Source of the DNA: Symsagittifera roscoffensis
Lineage: Eukaryota; Xenacoelomorpha; Acoela; Convolutidae
NCBI RefSeq assembly: GCF_963678635.1
Contig: NC_087071.1
Coordinates: forward strand, 21,793,194-21,857,193
Length of the DNA stretch: 64,000 nt
Direction: 5' to 3'
Shown: positions 54,501-64,000 of the stretch, in pieces
Layout of the letters: each line of letters starts with the position of its first letter
How positions within the stretch are numbered: the first letter of the stretch is position 1
Position numbers and translations under genes: made by a program
The notes under the pieces: model-generated
The model's input: only the letters and a program-made list of their open reading frames with translations
Told to the model about the DNA's origin: nothing
Database searches by the model: none

Positions 54501-57500
54501 ATTTACAAGCAGTTAAACTGTCAAAGTTCATCGCCTAGAACATTTGTTTAAGTGTCTGATGACTAATTTCCGCTATCCTCTCTTTTTTCGATGTATATAA
54601 TAATTTTCCTTTCAAGTGTGATTTTTTTGCAAATATTTGAATCATGAAAATTTCTGTTGGTTGACTTTGACTTCATACGCAGGCATGCGTGTAACTTCAT
54701 TGGAAGTAAATAAATAATTTAACACTCGAATTAGTTGTTAACACTCGAAGACTCAATGTTTAGCTTGTAGCTTTCAGAATTTACGATAGATCGGTCATTA
54801 GTGTTTCAGATCAAAAACCAAAATTTTTGGCCATGTGTTGTTGCGTTCATTAACTGCTTATTAGAAATCCTCAGTGTGCATATTTAGTGCACTGTATAAA
54901 ATTTTTTAACTTTGTTCTTGCTTTTATAATGTCTACCAACCTAATAATATACACTTTTCTCCCATTTTTTATTCCTTTGCTGTCTTTTTGTTTACACTGT
55001 GACTTTCTGAGTAAACTTTTGAACAATGTTTTAGTCCTTCTCTCGAACTTTAACAGGTATGAAAAAACACATAGCAAATTGATGAGATCACGCTGAGATG
55101 TTTTGCAGACTTGAGGAACGTGGTTGGTAAAAAACTTGAAATTTAAAAATCAAGGAAGTTAAGCAATAATACAATTTACATAATTTTCACTTTTGTTCAA
55201 AATATTAATAGAATTTACTTCAATTCTTTTTGAATGAAACTGTTAAAAACAAAATTGTTGAAAAATTATTCGTTTAATTTTCTTTTTCATAGTTTTGACA
55301 GTCATGAATGTTATCTTTTTCATTTCTCTTCTCTGCAATTCAAGTTATCTCAAGAAAACTAAATTTTTTTAATAAAATTTTCACAGTTTTGACTGTTAAG
55401 ACCGCTAACCTTGGTTTTACGATATGAGAAACCGACCAAGAAGGCAGTTGCAATATTCTAACTGTGAAAACATTATTTAAGGATTTATCTCAAAACGAGT
55501 TTTTTTTTAAATTTCATTCGAAGAGTTTTTTAAGAAGTGTTTAGATAATTTGAAACTCAGATAATGGTAATTTACCAAGATATCACTTTTATCAATAATG
55601 TAATGAGATCCTACTTACATTAAAAAGCACACACACACACACACTCAAAAAAAAACTTCATGACAGTTTTGATCACATTCACATACGTGGAAAAATTCTT
55701 ACTTACACATTATGTATCTGGTGTGTGATGTACATTAATAGTTTGTAATGAAAAAACTGAGTCTTTAGAGTTTGCATCTTCCAGACATTTCAGAAACAAA
55801 TTAAAGTTTTACGACTTTAGTTAAAATTATATGTCTAATTTGGGCTCATCAGACGCATAAATGACTAGCTACTTGTACAAATTACCATAGAAACAAAAAA
55901 TACACAGTGGTTTGGTGATCACATGCATCATCTACTCATCCATATGCACATACAATTTTTCGATTCGTCCCGATCATACATACATCGCATCGAGCCATCA
56001 TTCATACATGAACAACAAATTAACAAACATCGCATGGGCACGTATAAACAGAAATATTTATCGAACATCTAGAGCCCCTGGTGAAAAATTTTGAATTTCC
56101 TAGCAGAGTAACCTAGATTTTTAGTTAAGGATTTGATTCCAGTTTAGTTACCCATCTTTATATGCTTTGAAACACTTTAAAAAAAAACACTATTATTTTT
56201 ATGGATGATGTACCGCATAAATATATTTAACTGTCTACAAATTTTACATAAAACATACAGACAGTAATCCTCAAATTAAACATACATACAGGCGTGCAGG
56301 CATACATACATCATACAGGTGTGATCCTTGTAGAGTTTAGCAGACAAACCTACACAAATTAGGTACTTGTACCCTTTTTCACATGCATAATACATACGAA
56401 CATACATTTGAACAGATATACATGCAAACAAATGGACGTACAACAAAAATAATAAACATTCAAACACATTACAATGATACGGATACTTGAAAAAAGTTCA
56501 TACTCATAACATTCCTTTGCCTATTTACAGGAGAAAATATAACACGGAGAGATATGCAATCAAACTGATTAAATAGTTGAGTAATTGATGTTTTCTGTAT
56601 CGATTTTGGTTATTTTCCAATAGCACATACCAATATAAAAAATTTTGGACTCATATATTGGGACACTGCAACAGATGGGACTCTAAGAACCATAATAAAA
56701 AATCCAAAGCAATTTCTGATAAACATAGCCAGTTTTGTTGACACTTGGTGATATCCGTTTTCTTTTACTCATCTACTCAAGTCAAACTACTTTTCTACGT
56801 GCAATAAATTTTTGTTTCACAAAAAATTATAATCAAACATTTAGCTTAAATGATTTCTGAGATTATAAAAATAGATTTTTTGTCATAAAACACGGAGTGA
56901 TTAGATTTGGCATCGGACAGTTTAAGCTTATTTTTTTATAATATTTGCCGGGCTTTCAAAAAAATAAACAAAGGTAATTGAAAACCTCATTGAATTTTTT
57001 TGTGCTTTTTAATCCATTTAACATTAGGTGTTGTAATGAAATATGTTTTTAATTTACAACAGATATTTTCAATTAAAAGAACAGTGATCAAACAAACACA
57101 GTTATTTAAGAAAACAAAATCGAAAAATTTCAGTTTCGAGTCTGTGAAATACAAAGTTCAACATGCAACATGAAGTAACCATTTGGAGTATCAGATAGTT
57201 TGAGGTTATCTTATAAAAACGTTTAGGTTTTTAGACAGTAAAAACATAGCAAAGGGAAAATTTCACTGAAAAATTGGTTTTGTTTTTTCGTTCACGATTT
57301 TTTAGTTATTGTAGTTTTTGTATATCAATGAAAAAATATAACTTTTAGGTATGAGAATATTCGGCAACTTATTTCAATTACCTGGTAAAAATTGAAAACA
57401 TCAGACAAAAATAATAAAAACTTCATTGCATGTTTCTCTTAAAACAACGAAAACAATGAAAAACTTCCAAAAAAAATTTAGAAAAACAAATAGTCTCCTG

Positions 57501-60500
57501 ACAAAAAAATATATGTTTTCTATTTCTATCATGTATACACTCAAATGTCTTGACACCAGATAATTTCCTCCTATTTTAAAACAAACGATGATTCGTTTTA
57601 TATATATTGGCAAATTACAACCAATCCTGTGCTTTTTACCAAGCTTGCCCTTGTTACCGCAATTAATTTATAGGATGTGAAAATTTCTCACACTGGAATA
57701 TTCTGCTGCTATTTGATAGCAATCAGAGTGCAAGTAGAAAATATCATGAGTTTGACTTCTGAACGGTATGTATAAAGTCTGCTCATGGTTAAGTTTCCGC
57801 ATACAATTTGTTCGGAATTTCCACATGCTCTGCATTCGTCACTTATTGCAGAAATCTTCGTCTGTTTAACCCAGCCTTACTAACAGGGTAGGAGTTGATC
57901 ACATTCCTCGCAAAATTGACATCAATTGCTGATGACATTCGAACCACAAGTGTAGACTGTTTAAAACTAAATTAAAAGAACTCATTCCACGTACTCCAAT
58001 TTTTTGCCGTTAGTAAGACTAACGCTAGAAACGCTTCCGGTCATCCAGTTCCTGAACAACCACTTGAAGCAATCGATCAATTTAAAAAGCAGCTCAGACC
58101 ACCTTCATTGTAATCTCGAAAAAAGATTCAAGCTAACTTTGATGAGGATGAGTTCGAACTCTGGGATTTTTTGATGCGGAACAGAAAAGCAAAGAACGAT
58201 TGACCATTTTTCCGACACCTGTCAACAGGATCAACCAACGTTAAATAAAAAAATTCGTACGATAATAAACGTCACTGAATTTCGAAAAAAAAACAAGTTT
58301 TACTAAAAAATCTAGATGAATCGTGTCGATTAAGATGGTCTGAAAAAAGACAACTGAAAAAAATAGTGGAACACATGCTCAATTCCATCAATTGGCTTGC
58401 TTCACACAAAAGCAAGTAATTAGATAACTTCAATGACTAAAATTTGTTTTATTCAACAGTTTTATCTTCCAAAACTCGAATTATGATGCCAAACTCTTGA
58501 AAATAATGATAGTTTCAAATTAATTGTCTGAAAACGGTAGCCAAAAATACTTTTAGGACGCCATCTTTCTCTCCTTTGAAGTTTCCTCTTTTATTCGAAT
58601 AAATCAAGAGTAAGGCACTGCTTAGATGAACAAACCCAATGTTTTTCTTAACAGTTTCGATCACCCAAAAAATTTAATTACATGAATAGGGTAATTTCTG
58701 CAGTTCTCATGTATTGAATCTTGATGTGTGCAAACTGGAGCAGCAAGATTTTTATATGTTGTTCTACAAGTATAAAACATCTTTTATAGGGGAGAAAAAG
58801 GGTTAAATTATGCACCAAGCCATCAATCCATCCAGCCATCCATCCACCAGACCCTTCATCAATCAAAATATTCAACCATACAGTCATCTATCCAAACATC
58901 CATTCTGTCGTTCAAATATCTATCCTTATAGTCAGCCATCTGTCCAACCATCCATCCATAACCCTACCATCCAGCCAGCAATCAATCAAACCTTTCCTTT
59001 GTCTATACACTCATCGTACAATAAATGAATCAGATATCTATCCACTTGTCCATCCTTTGATCAATTCATCACCCAGACATCTTATTTTCCAGCGAGTCAA
59101 CCATACTTATATTCAACCCTCGACCTGTTCAAACCATCTAACCATCCAATCAGCAGTCCCGATAGTCATCTATCGTTCAACTGTCTATCCAGCGTTCCAA
59201 CGATTCAACTAATCATTAGGCCAAGTATCCATCAACCAGTTCATGCCCGCGTTCATTCATCGCTCGGTACAGCCCTTCATCCAGTGCATTCGATCGTGTT
59301 TGATTTAATTCTAATTAATTTTTACGTTTTTTTAAGCTTGGGGCCATTTGCTATATTTGATATCAATAACTATAAGAGGGATAATTAGTTTTTTAGTGGG
59401 ATCAATAATTGTTTATAGGGGATAATAGATATACGTAAGGTTCATAAGTTATATATAGGAAACATTAGTGATACATATGTTCATTCACCGCTCTGTTCAG
59501 CCATTCGTCCAGTGCACTCGATCGAATTTATATATAGGAACCATTAGTGATACATATGGATCATTAGTGTTACATAGGGAGAGCAAATTTTTATAGGGGT
59601 AATTAGGTAAGCAAAGGGATTATTAGTTATACATAGAGATCATTAATCATACATAGGGATCATAAGTTATACTCAGAGATCATTAGCTACCGCAGAGATC
59701 ATCATTCGTTACCATATCGAGAGATCAGTTACAAATTTATCAGTTATACCTAGTGATCATTATACATAGGGATTATTTCATATACATGGGTATTGTTAAT
59801 TATACATAGGGATTATTAGTTATATAAAAATATCATCAATGATACACATGGATCATAAGTGTTACATTGGGTGGTTATTTGTTGGGGTAATAAGCTAAGC
59901 ATGGGAGTCATTATTGTAACATAGGGAGAAGGAGTTTTACATAGGGGTAATTATTCATGCATTATGATTAGTAGTTATAAATAGGGATCATTAGTTATAC
60001 ACAGATACTTATAGTTATACTTAAGGATCAATAATTATAATACATAGGGACTATTAGTTGTATAGATAAAGATGATTATTAAAGCATAGAGATCATTAGT
60101 TACACATAGATAGAATTGTGGATCATCTATTATTGTTGCAGAAATGAAAGAAAAATTAAAAGTTTTGGAAAAAAAATTACAAAATAATTTTTGGAAAATT
60201 TTTTTCAAAAAAAAATGGAAACCAATTTTGAAAACCTTGAAAACAAAAATTTTGAAAGCAAAAATTTGATTTTTTTTTTTTAAAACTATGAAAAAAAGTG
60301 TTGAAAAAAAAATCACCACTTAATACATAGGACTATTGCATGTGGTGTAAAGCATGAGAAATTTTGGTTGTCATATAATACATGGTGACCATTATGATCT
60401 ATACCTAATGGTCATCCATGTATGATGCCCCCCCATCATGGTGTACTATACGCATACTACTCATTTTACCTTTCAAAAACATGGCAAGTTAGAGAAAAAT

Positions 60501-63183
60501 TGTTAAATGTACTAAAATTTTCAATTAAGTTAAGGGAAGACTAATTTGAGCATAGAAAAATCAATTCCTGTATCTAATGTGGAAACAGCTTTACCATAGT
60601 TCACCTTAAATACGCCCGGTAAAGATTAAAATATGAAAATAAATTTCATAAGAAACAGAGGACAATTTTTGAGGTTATATTAATCGAAATCAAAAAAATT
60701 TGCTGTTAATACAGTAGAAGAAATTGTAATTGATCATAAATGTCCATATACGCATGGTCAGAAGAAGGAATCAACGTTAATGACAATAAACATCACAACA
60801 CTCCACAACGAGAACGGCCTATAAACCAAAAAGCTTACTATCTTAGATAAGGAAACGATGCCATTGTAAATATGAACTCACCTTGAATTCGGCAAGCCGT
60901 GTCAAATTTAAAAAATAAAATCTAATTCACGACCTAAAACTTCAAAATCAGTTTTTTAAATTCTTTCTTTAGTGAAGAAAATCCGAGCATTTTTGTGTCG
61001 TTTCACATACGACATCATTACATCATTGGCAAAATTTTCGTTCAGACACAATTCAACGGGAGGGGGGGGGGGGGGGGGTCAGCAAAAAGACACCATCTCT
61101 TTATAGTTGCGGGGCACCAGAAAACCATGATCGGGAATGACAACTTTCTACAGTTGGGAATTGAAATTGGACAGAAAAAGTTTAGAAACAATTAAAATAG
61201 TAAGTGTACCAGAAAACTCTCGTCTGAAAAAAAATTGAACTTTTTCAAACTCACTTTTTTAAACCAATATCATAAGATGACCAAATTCGACGAGGGGCGG
61301 TACTGTTTTTATTACGCTGATCTCAACAACAAGAAAAGCGGATTGACATTGAATTTTAAAACTGTTGAACGATCAGACCATTAAAAAAAAGATAATTTGA
61401 CGAACGTCTATGTAATAATATATAACATTGTTTTCTAGTATTTTCTGACTGTTCTCAAGTTGGACAAAGCAGTACTGTGTCTGTTCGAAAAAAAAAACTA
61501 ATTTCAAATTCTCGAATAGTTTTTTTAATTTTGAACATGTATGTTCACGGGGCTACTAATTTGTATGAAATGTACACCAGATGCTCGGGTTGAACTCCAT
61601 AGACTAAAACAGCCAGTCATACAATAGCAACAACTAATTCAATGAAAAAATACTAGTCATACAAACTTTGCTTAATTAGTGTCATCGATTTTTCAAAGAA
61701 CATTTTTGTGTTTCGGCATAAAATTCGATGTATCGCACTAGATAAAAAAGAAAAATTTTTTGCCAAAAAAGCTAATCATACAATTTCCATATATGTAAAT
61801 TGTATGAATAGCAATTTTGGTGGCTAAAGTAATTTCGAAATTGCCCAAAATTTGTTTTTTGTTTTTTTTTCAACCCCAAGTCAAATTTTCTACTCAAATA
61901 AAAATTTTCCAAAAAAATTGCATGCAGGAAATTATTTTTTTTGTGTGCATACGTAAGCTAGATTTTTTCCACACAATTTGTTTCCATTCCTCAGGACAAC
62001 TTTTTCCAAACAGGCTCAAAACTCTTATTACTTTTGTATGGCATGTTTAGGTACGCTTTAATCAATGCCTGATAATTTGAAAACTATAGTTTTAGAAATA
62101 ATTATCTTTGAAACTTTTAAACAATTTTATAGAGTTTGATGCTTTCAGTATCTGGTTTGTGTTAGAAAAATTTTGAACATTTTGGGTCGTTTGCAATGTA
62201 TTGTAAATGCAAAACGATCGAAACTTTGGTGACTCTAGTTTTGAATAAAACCATAGTTATGTCACTTTTACTCGGTCACGAAAACGTTCCAAAAATTTTG
62301 AGAAAAATTATTTAAAAAAAAAAACATTTTTTTTGGGTTTATGGGAAAAGACTAAAAATTCAATTTCCAATTTTAGAAAATCATTAATCAAAGACTTTTC
62401 ATGCATTATTCTGTACTTATGGAAATGCATGAAAAAGTAAAAAGATTAGCATACTTCCATATAGGAAAAATGTATGATCAGGAGTTTTTGTTAACTCTGG
62501 TGATCATACTATGCGAGGATGAACAAAAGCTGTCTAAATAAGGTTTTTTTTTTGGTTTTTTAGACTGGTTCATTAATCAGTTTAATATACAAGACTGATT
62601 GACATTAACTTGGCGGCTTCATGTTAAAAGAAATGTTGGCTGAATTTTTCGTCAGAAATATCGCGAATGACAGAAATGTAGTTTAGCTGAGACAAGTAAA
62701 ATTTTTCATTGAATTTTCAAACGAATAATCGTTGCCTTTGATTCGGAATCAAATCCAGGGCTTTCGACGACAAAATAAGTATTTTTCTTGCTCAGTTATT
62801 TGATCAACAGTTACCGAGTTATTACTATTACCACTTATCGAGTTATTTTTGAGAAAAAAGAAATAAAAGAAGTGTTTTACACAATTCAGCAAAAGTCTTA
62901 CGTCCACAAAACATACCTGAAGCTGCTTTTCTTTAGCTACTCCTCATTTAAGCTACTGATTTTATGAAAAACAAACGTAAAATACAGAGCCAATTACGTT
63001 CTTCAAGGTCACCGATACTGTAAGAACTTTCTAAGCTATAATAAAACATGCTAACCGATGGTTCTTGTGAAGTGTAGGGTTCTTGAACTTCCAAGTAATA
63101 TTTGCTTAGAAGAAACTCAGCTGCTTTGATCCTCCCAGATGTATCAATGGAGACTCCACCCAGTAACAATTCCACTTGTACTT
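42487..63183 (-). CDS. Patched/NPC1-related (sterol-sensing domain) membrane protein, spliced, 5' end outside window
   Basis: Fourteen exons on the minus strand give consecutive pieces of a Patched-domain-containing protein in the right order and with matching phases: LLLGGVSIDTSGRI (extracellular loop 1 end), GYIVVIAYIMITTGRYNC (TM2), GTAALLCVGLSFGIAIG (TM3), GVDDMFVYVSAWD (signature after TM4 start), LLLTTGVFCVSGYGVSQLE (linker/TM7), PDWFIPENNYF and onward (loop 2), DELIRNMLLAFAAALLVNLL (TM8), AGLMYFWGTDVNFI, LSIGLAVDYSAHIGLAFM (TM9-10), GRAVFNGGFSNCLALVPLAF (TM11) and the last TM, LALYHGLIFLPVALS. Family members are 12-TM RND-type permeases acting on sterols or lipids, or in Hedgehog-like signalling; the exact substrate is unknown. 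TM5-TM6 of the first sterol-sensing domain is not found. The N-terminal exon(s) must lie beyond 64000. Class assignment is very secure; functionality is uncertain. Confidence 0.85.
42773..42886 (-). CDS. Patched-like exon 13 (last TM)
   Basis: 38 codons, phase 0/0, acceptor TTTCAG: TFMLVSILALYHGLIFLPVA...GPPPYLSASKENTE. The family usually has LVVxxGxxHGLVFLPVxLS here. Confidence 0.88.
43397..43518 (-). CDS. Patched-like exon 12
   Basis: 122 bp, starts in phase 1 after exon 11: ERIQKCLMEIGRAVFNGGFS...LVPLAFCTSYAFTTFFQ, the typical TM11 loop with GxAVxNGGxS. Acceptor ACAG, donor GTAACG. Confidence 0.9.
43611..45174. other. Intron of Patched-like gene (exon 11 to 12), no feature
   Basis: AT-rich intronic sequence. 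Some 60-70 codon frames at 44320-44600 have no recognisable content. Confidence 0.5.
45175..45319 (-). CDS. Patched-like exon 11 (second sterol-sensing-like TM9-10)
   Basis: 145 bp: VDTAGLMYFWGTDVNFITAT, then LSIGLAVDYSAHIGLAFMKN. The GLxVDYSAHI motif is diagnostic of Patched-domain proteins. Acceptor GTGTAG, donor GTAAAA. Confidence 0.93.
45549..45674 (-). CDS. Patched-like exon 10 (TM8)
   Basis: 42 codons, phase 0/0: IMLDELIRNMLLAFAAALLV then NIVTCLLVLMCVVMTM. Acceptor GGTAG, donor GTAAGT. Confidence 0.92.
46355..46745. repeat. Degenerate GCGGAATCCGCAA-type minisatellite
   Basis: About 15 variants of GCGGAAT(T/C)CGNAAATTGTA spaced ~20-25 bp. It runs into the right half of a 193 bp-family MITE ending at 46834. 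Intact members of that family carry GATTCCGCAACAAGGAC inside, so the array may have grown within a MITE. Confidence 0.7.
46745..46834. mobile_element. Right half of 193 bp-family MITE
   Basis: TCTCTGGAATCCAGG, then ATACAGAC and TGCACAGTTTGGCCTCG followed by TA. The left half is replaced by the minisatellite. Confidence 0.75.
47178..47320. mobile_element. Left part of 193 bp-family MITE
   Basis: CGAGGCCAAACTGTATTTTG, then GATTTTGCAACAAGGACAC and the TTGATCATTCTGACAA-like middle. It ends without a recognisable right terminus. Confidence 0.7.
47517..47678 (-). CDS. Patched-like exon 9, with GC-AG donor
   Basis: 54 codons, phase 0/0: YSRYRYSIQHYEKSSDRIRI, then AFTVHDIFFIFGEGEK (aligned to the F-F/W-E-Q-Y region). 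The only donor that keeps phase with exon 10 is AAAAG|GCGAGT, a GC-AG intron. Acceptor TTTCAG. Confidence 0.8.
47854..47966 (-). CDS. Patched-like exon 8
   Basis: About 113 bp: GWPETQSEFFSQLVDFINTE, then YGNAYISNVKFHANNSIK (loop 2). Acceptor TTATAG, donor GTGAGA. Its phase joins both neighbours. Confidence 0.85.
48173..48325 (-). CDS. Patched-like exon 7
   Basis: 153 bp: NIDYYNKADELILNMEQLEQ and DFWLESYKNWLNDSGTNLTA (loop 2 before the second TM set). Acceptor TTTTAG, donor GTGAGT. Confidence 0.88.
48715..49378. mobile_element. ~0.66 kb MITE-like element with palindromic ends (family B)
   Basis: Left end AAAAAAATGCTTATCATATG with the palindrome TTTTCATATATGGAAAATT-like text; right end, read in reverse, AAAAAACGCTTTTCATACTA. 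A relative at 61758-62491 has the same end motif (GCTAATCATACAATTTCC). No ORF. Located in an intron. Confidence 0.5.
49894..50009 (-). CDS. Patched-like exon 6
   Basis: 116 bp. Splices in phase 2 from exon 5 and in phase 1 into exon 7: FHAGKSLIIIRLTRSAPYIV, then LSTIKPAEANRLGNKGNT. The sequence is less conserved, as usual for loop 2, and the call rests mainly on phase fit and clean AG/GT borders. Confidence 0.65.
50386..50519 (-). CDS. Patched-like exon 5 (TM7 region)
   Basis: 134 bp, phase 0 to 2: IIVLLLTTGVFCVSGYGVSQ, then ESNINPDWFIPENNYFHDYL. Matches the hydrophobic segment and DPxWFLPxxSY signature that opens the second half of Patched-type proteins. Confidence 0.9.
50923..50999 (-). 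CDS. Patched-like exon 4 (start of sterol-sensing domain TM4)
   Basis: 77 bp: GIGVDDMFVYVSAWDNLTPS. GIGVDDMF is the hallmark of the sterol-sensing domain. A weak donor (GCT|GTGTTT) is needed to stay in frame with exon 5. The TM4-TM6 sequence that normally follows is not present between here and 50519. Confidence 0.85.
51365..51488 (-). CDS. Patched-like exon 3 (TM3)
   Basis: 124 bp, phase 0 to 1: VWLGTAALLCVGLSFGIAIG, then GSAFGFEYGPLHSVLPFLLL, close to the family pattern SVGLGYGLxxxxGxxFxxLxxVLPFLLLGIG. Acceptor CATAG, donor GTAATA. Confidence 0.93.
52066..52275 (-). CDS. Patched-like exon 2 (loop 1 end and TM2)
   Basis: 70 codons, phase 0/0: FEKEFIENCLEGLTGVVVYC, SQRSFEDMQLKAIETDVYLL and FVGYIVVIAYIMITTGRYNC. 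Acceptor TTTTAG, donor GTATAT. Confidence 0.93.
52490..55595. mobile_element. 3.1 kb long inverted repeat (foldback-like element)
   Basis: The left arm (about 52490-53690) is an imperfect reverse complement of the right arm (about 54430-55595). Landmarks: TCATCTGAGTTTCAA/TTGAAACTCAGATAA at the ends; AATGAAACTGTTAAAA and CACAGTTTTGACTGTT/AACAGTCAAAACTGTG further in; CAATGAAGTTACACGCAT/ATGCGTGTAACTTCATTG near the middle; GTATATAATAA-type text at the inner border. The left arm has an internal tandem copy of CTGAAAACTACAAGCTAAAC (53269, 53351). No transposase ORF. It lies in the large intron between exons 1 and 2. Confidence 0.75.
54064..54133. other. GC-rich cluster of three hairpins at the centre of the inverted repeat
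   Basis: Hairpin 1: GCAGG-CGTT-CCTGC (54066-54079). Hairpin 2: CGTTG-TGACGAG-CAACG (54084-54100). Hairpin 3: GTCGGCTTAGC / GCTAAACCGAC, 11 bp stem with one mismatch and an 8-base loop (54100-54129). The GC content is strikingly above the surroundings. Confidence 0.75.
55596..58809. other. Intronic AT-rich sequence with simple repeats
   Basis: (AC)n at about 55629-55645. CATACATACA-rich stretches at 55900-56470 (open in several short frames only because of the repeat). Otherwise nothing recognisable. Confidence 0.5.
58810..59290. repeat. CCATCCATC-type degenerate tandem repeat
   Basis: Many CCATCCA, TCAATCAA and CATCTATC variants of a 4-12 bp unit; gradual divergence. Not coding. Confidence 0.85.
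59360..60120. repeat. ~20 bp tandem repeat (ATAGGGATCATTAGTTATAC type)
   Basis: Dozens of variants of CATAGGGATCATTAGTTATA, moderately diverged, with one interspersed copy of the neighbouring CATTCA/CCAGTGCA text (59249 and 59479). Confidence 0.85.
61062..61078. repeat. Poly-G tract (17 G)
   Basis: GGGA followed by 17 G. It could form G-quadruplex on the plus strand; may also mark low assembly accuracy. Confidence 0.9.
61758..62491. mobile_element. ~0.73 kb MITE-like element (family B), second copy
   Basis: Left AAAAAAGCTAATCATACA, then AATTTCCATATATG and AATTGTATGAATAG; right end in reverse AAAAACTCCTGATCATACA and CCATATGGAAG-like text. Inner text resembles the 48715 copy (CAAAAAAATTGCATG). 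Confidence 0.5.
62492..63055. other. Intronic spacer, nothing recognised
   Basis: AT-rich sequence between MITE family B and exon 1. Confidence 0.4.
63056..63183 (-). CDS. Patched-like exon 1 of those visible (loop 1)
   Basis: About 128 bp, ends in phase 0: VQVELLLGGVSIDTSGRIKA, then AEFLLSKYYLEVQEP. The family pattern is LGGVxxDxxGRIxxAxALxLxYxL. The acceptor may be at 63184 or 63181. Donor GTTAGC. Upstream coding exons lie beyond the window. Confidence 0.85.
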
Positions 63184-63217
63184 CTTTTTTAGAAATGGGG
63201 CTAAAATAGTATCATTA

Positions 63218-63409
63218 CTAGGCCAAACTGTAAATTTTGTGCATTTTAAAGGGATTCCGCAACAAGGACGCTCCCTTTGTTCTTCTTTTGTTCTTCACTT
63301 TCCTTTGATTGTTCCGACAAAGTTTTAGCATGTTTAGAGACTTATCCGTGGAAGCCAGGAACATACAGACACAAAATTGTGCGCCTATCCAGTACACATT
63401 TTGGCCTCG
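63218..63409. mobile_element. 192 bp MITE, TA flanks
   Basis: CTAGGCCAAACTG left and (reversed) CGAGGCCAAAATGTGTA right, with TA on both sides. It sits about 35 bp upstream of a splice acceptor of the Patched-like gene. Confidence 0.85.
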
Positions 63410-63411
63410 TA

Positions 63412-64000
63412 ATGACTTGCTAACGTTTATAAAATTTTTTATTAAGACTGATAACTTTGCAGCAGAGATTTATCGATAAGACGCTTCACTGCCTATGTTT
63501 ATGGCACTTAAAACATAATATTTTGTAAGAATCACAATTTTTAGAGAAAAAATGCAAAATAGCGAAAACTTGTCTCCATATAAAACCCAATTTTCTGTGC
63601 GCTTGAGGATTGGTGTTTCTCTTCATCAAAAAGGAGCTGAAAGAAACTTATTGTTCCGACTTTCGATACGAAAGTAACGGAATATTTGTGCTCGGGGTGG
63701 GTTTTTTTTTTGACGGAATTTTCTACTATCATTCGAAAGGTATTGTTGTCCTGAGCTCAAATTTGAAAAGATATTTCACCTGTGATCATTTTTGTAAAGT
63801 TACGGGGGTTTAAAGATTGTCATTTCGGCCAATTTGGGACAATTAACGCGCGATATAATTCGCGCTATTAACGCGTAAGCGGAGAGTTAATCCGTCTTAG
63901 AAATCGCTCCAAATTGGTTACAAGAAACTTATTTGCCATAATTGGTTTGTTACAAGGAGCCAAATCTTTGACGGAATTTTTTATATCATTCAAAAGGTAT
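63412..64000. other. Window end, probable intron
   Basis: No exon recognised. TCCGAC/ACGGAATTTT and ATCATTCAAAAGGTAT recur at 63712 and 63972 (short duplication). Confidence 0.4.

Noticed and set aside
55912-56467. Small proteins in the CATACATACA region
   Set aside because: Open frames result from simple repeats lacking stops; no conserved content.
58678-59028. 70-codon frames across the CCATCC repeat
   Set aside because: Repeat-driven, open on both strands.

Overview
This window reads as repeat-rich, AT-rich nuclear DNA of an invertebrate animal. It has a spliced gene with GT-AG introns, no operons, several classes of eukaryotic retroelement, MITE-like elements and mini/microsatellites. 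The retroelement proteins (Penelope-like RT with GIY-YIG, a Gag-integrase family, SGNH-bearing ORFs) resemble families I associate with cnidarians and other aquatic invertebrates. I cannot fix the species from sequence alone.

Layout. 1-432: decayed end of a mobile-element ORF. 538-7800: two related Penelope-like elements (PLEs) lying head to head. PLE-1 (minus) keeps an intact 515-codon RT/PHD/GIY-YIG reading frame and has near-identical ~90 bp terminal direct repeats; PLE-2 (plus) is older and broken. 7800-8428: a ~0.6 kb unit that recurs at 19985-20571. 10384-11392: a minisatellite with a 25 bp unit. 12115-19500: decayed multi-ORF retroelement material, comprising Gag fused by deletion to integrase, then accessory ORFs including an SGNH-hydrolase remnant. 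19921-22919: more PLE debris. 23200-29945: a minus-strand non-LTR (LINE) element split by a TIR-bounded AT-rich insert that has been triplicated together with a piece of the LINE. 28973-43356: a 7.2 kb tandem duplication, about 99.9% identical between copies. It carries the LINE endonuclease, a truncated Ty3/gypsy element, a PLE fragment, a 193 bp MITE and the last recognisable exons of the host gene.

The one host gene is a minus-strand Patched/NPC1-related (sterol-sensing-domain) transporter-like gene. I reconstruct 14 exons between 63183 and 42487, joined in consistent reading phase. One intron appears to be GC-AG. Most of the first sterol-sensing domain (TM4-TM6) is not found, and the last two exons are duplicated downstream at 35571-35684 and 35285-35332. 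The 5' end lies beyond the window. Its large introns hold two MITE families, a 3.1 kb inverted repeat with a GC-rich hairpin cluster at its centre, and several tandem repeats.

Overall this is one spliced membrane-protein gene embedded in, and probably damaged by, nested mobile elements. The items most worth a second look are the PHD finger inside a reverse transcriptase palm, the 7.2 kb tandem duplication with a templated junction, the multi-ORF SGNH retroelement remnant, the triplicated insert, and the hairpin cluster inside the long inverted repeat.
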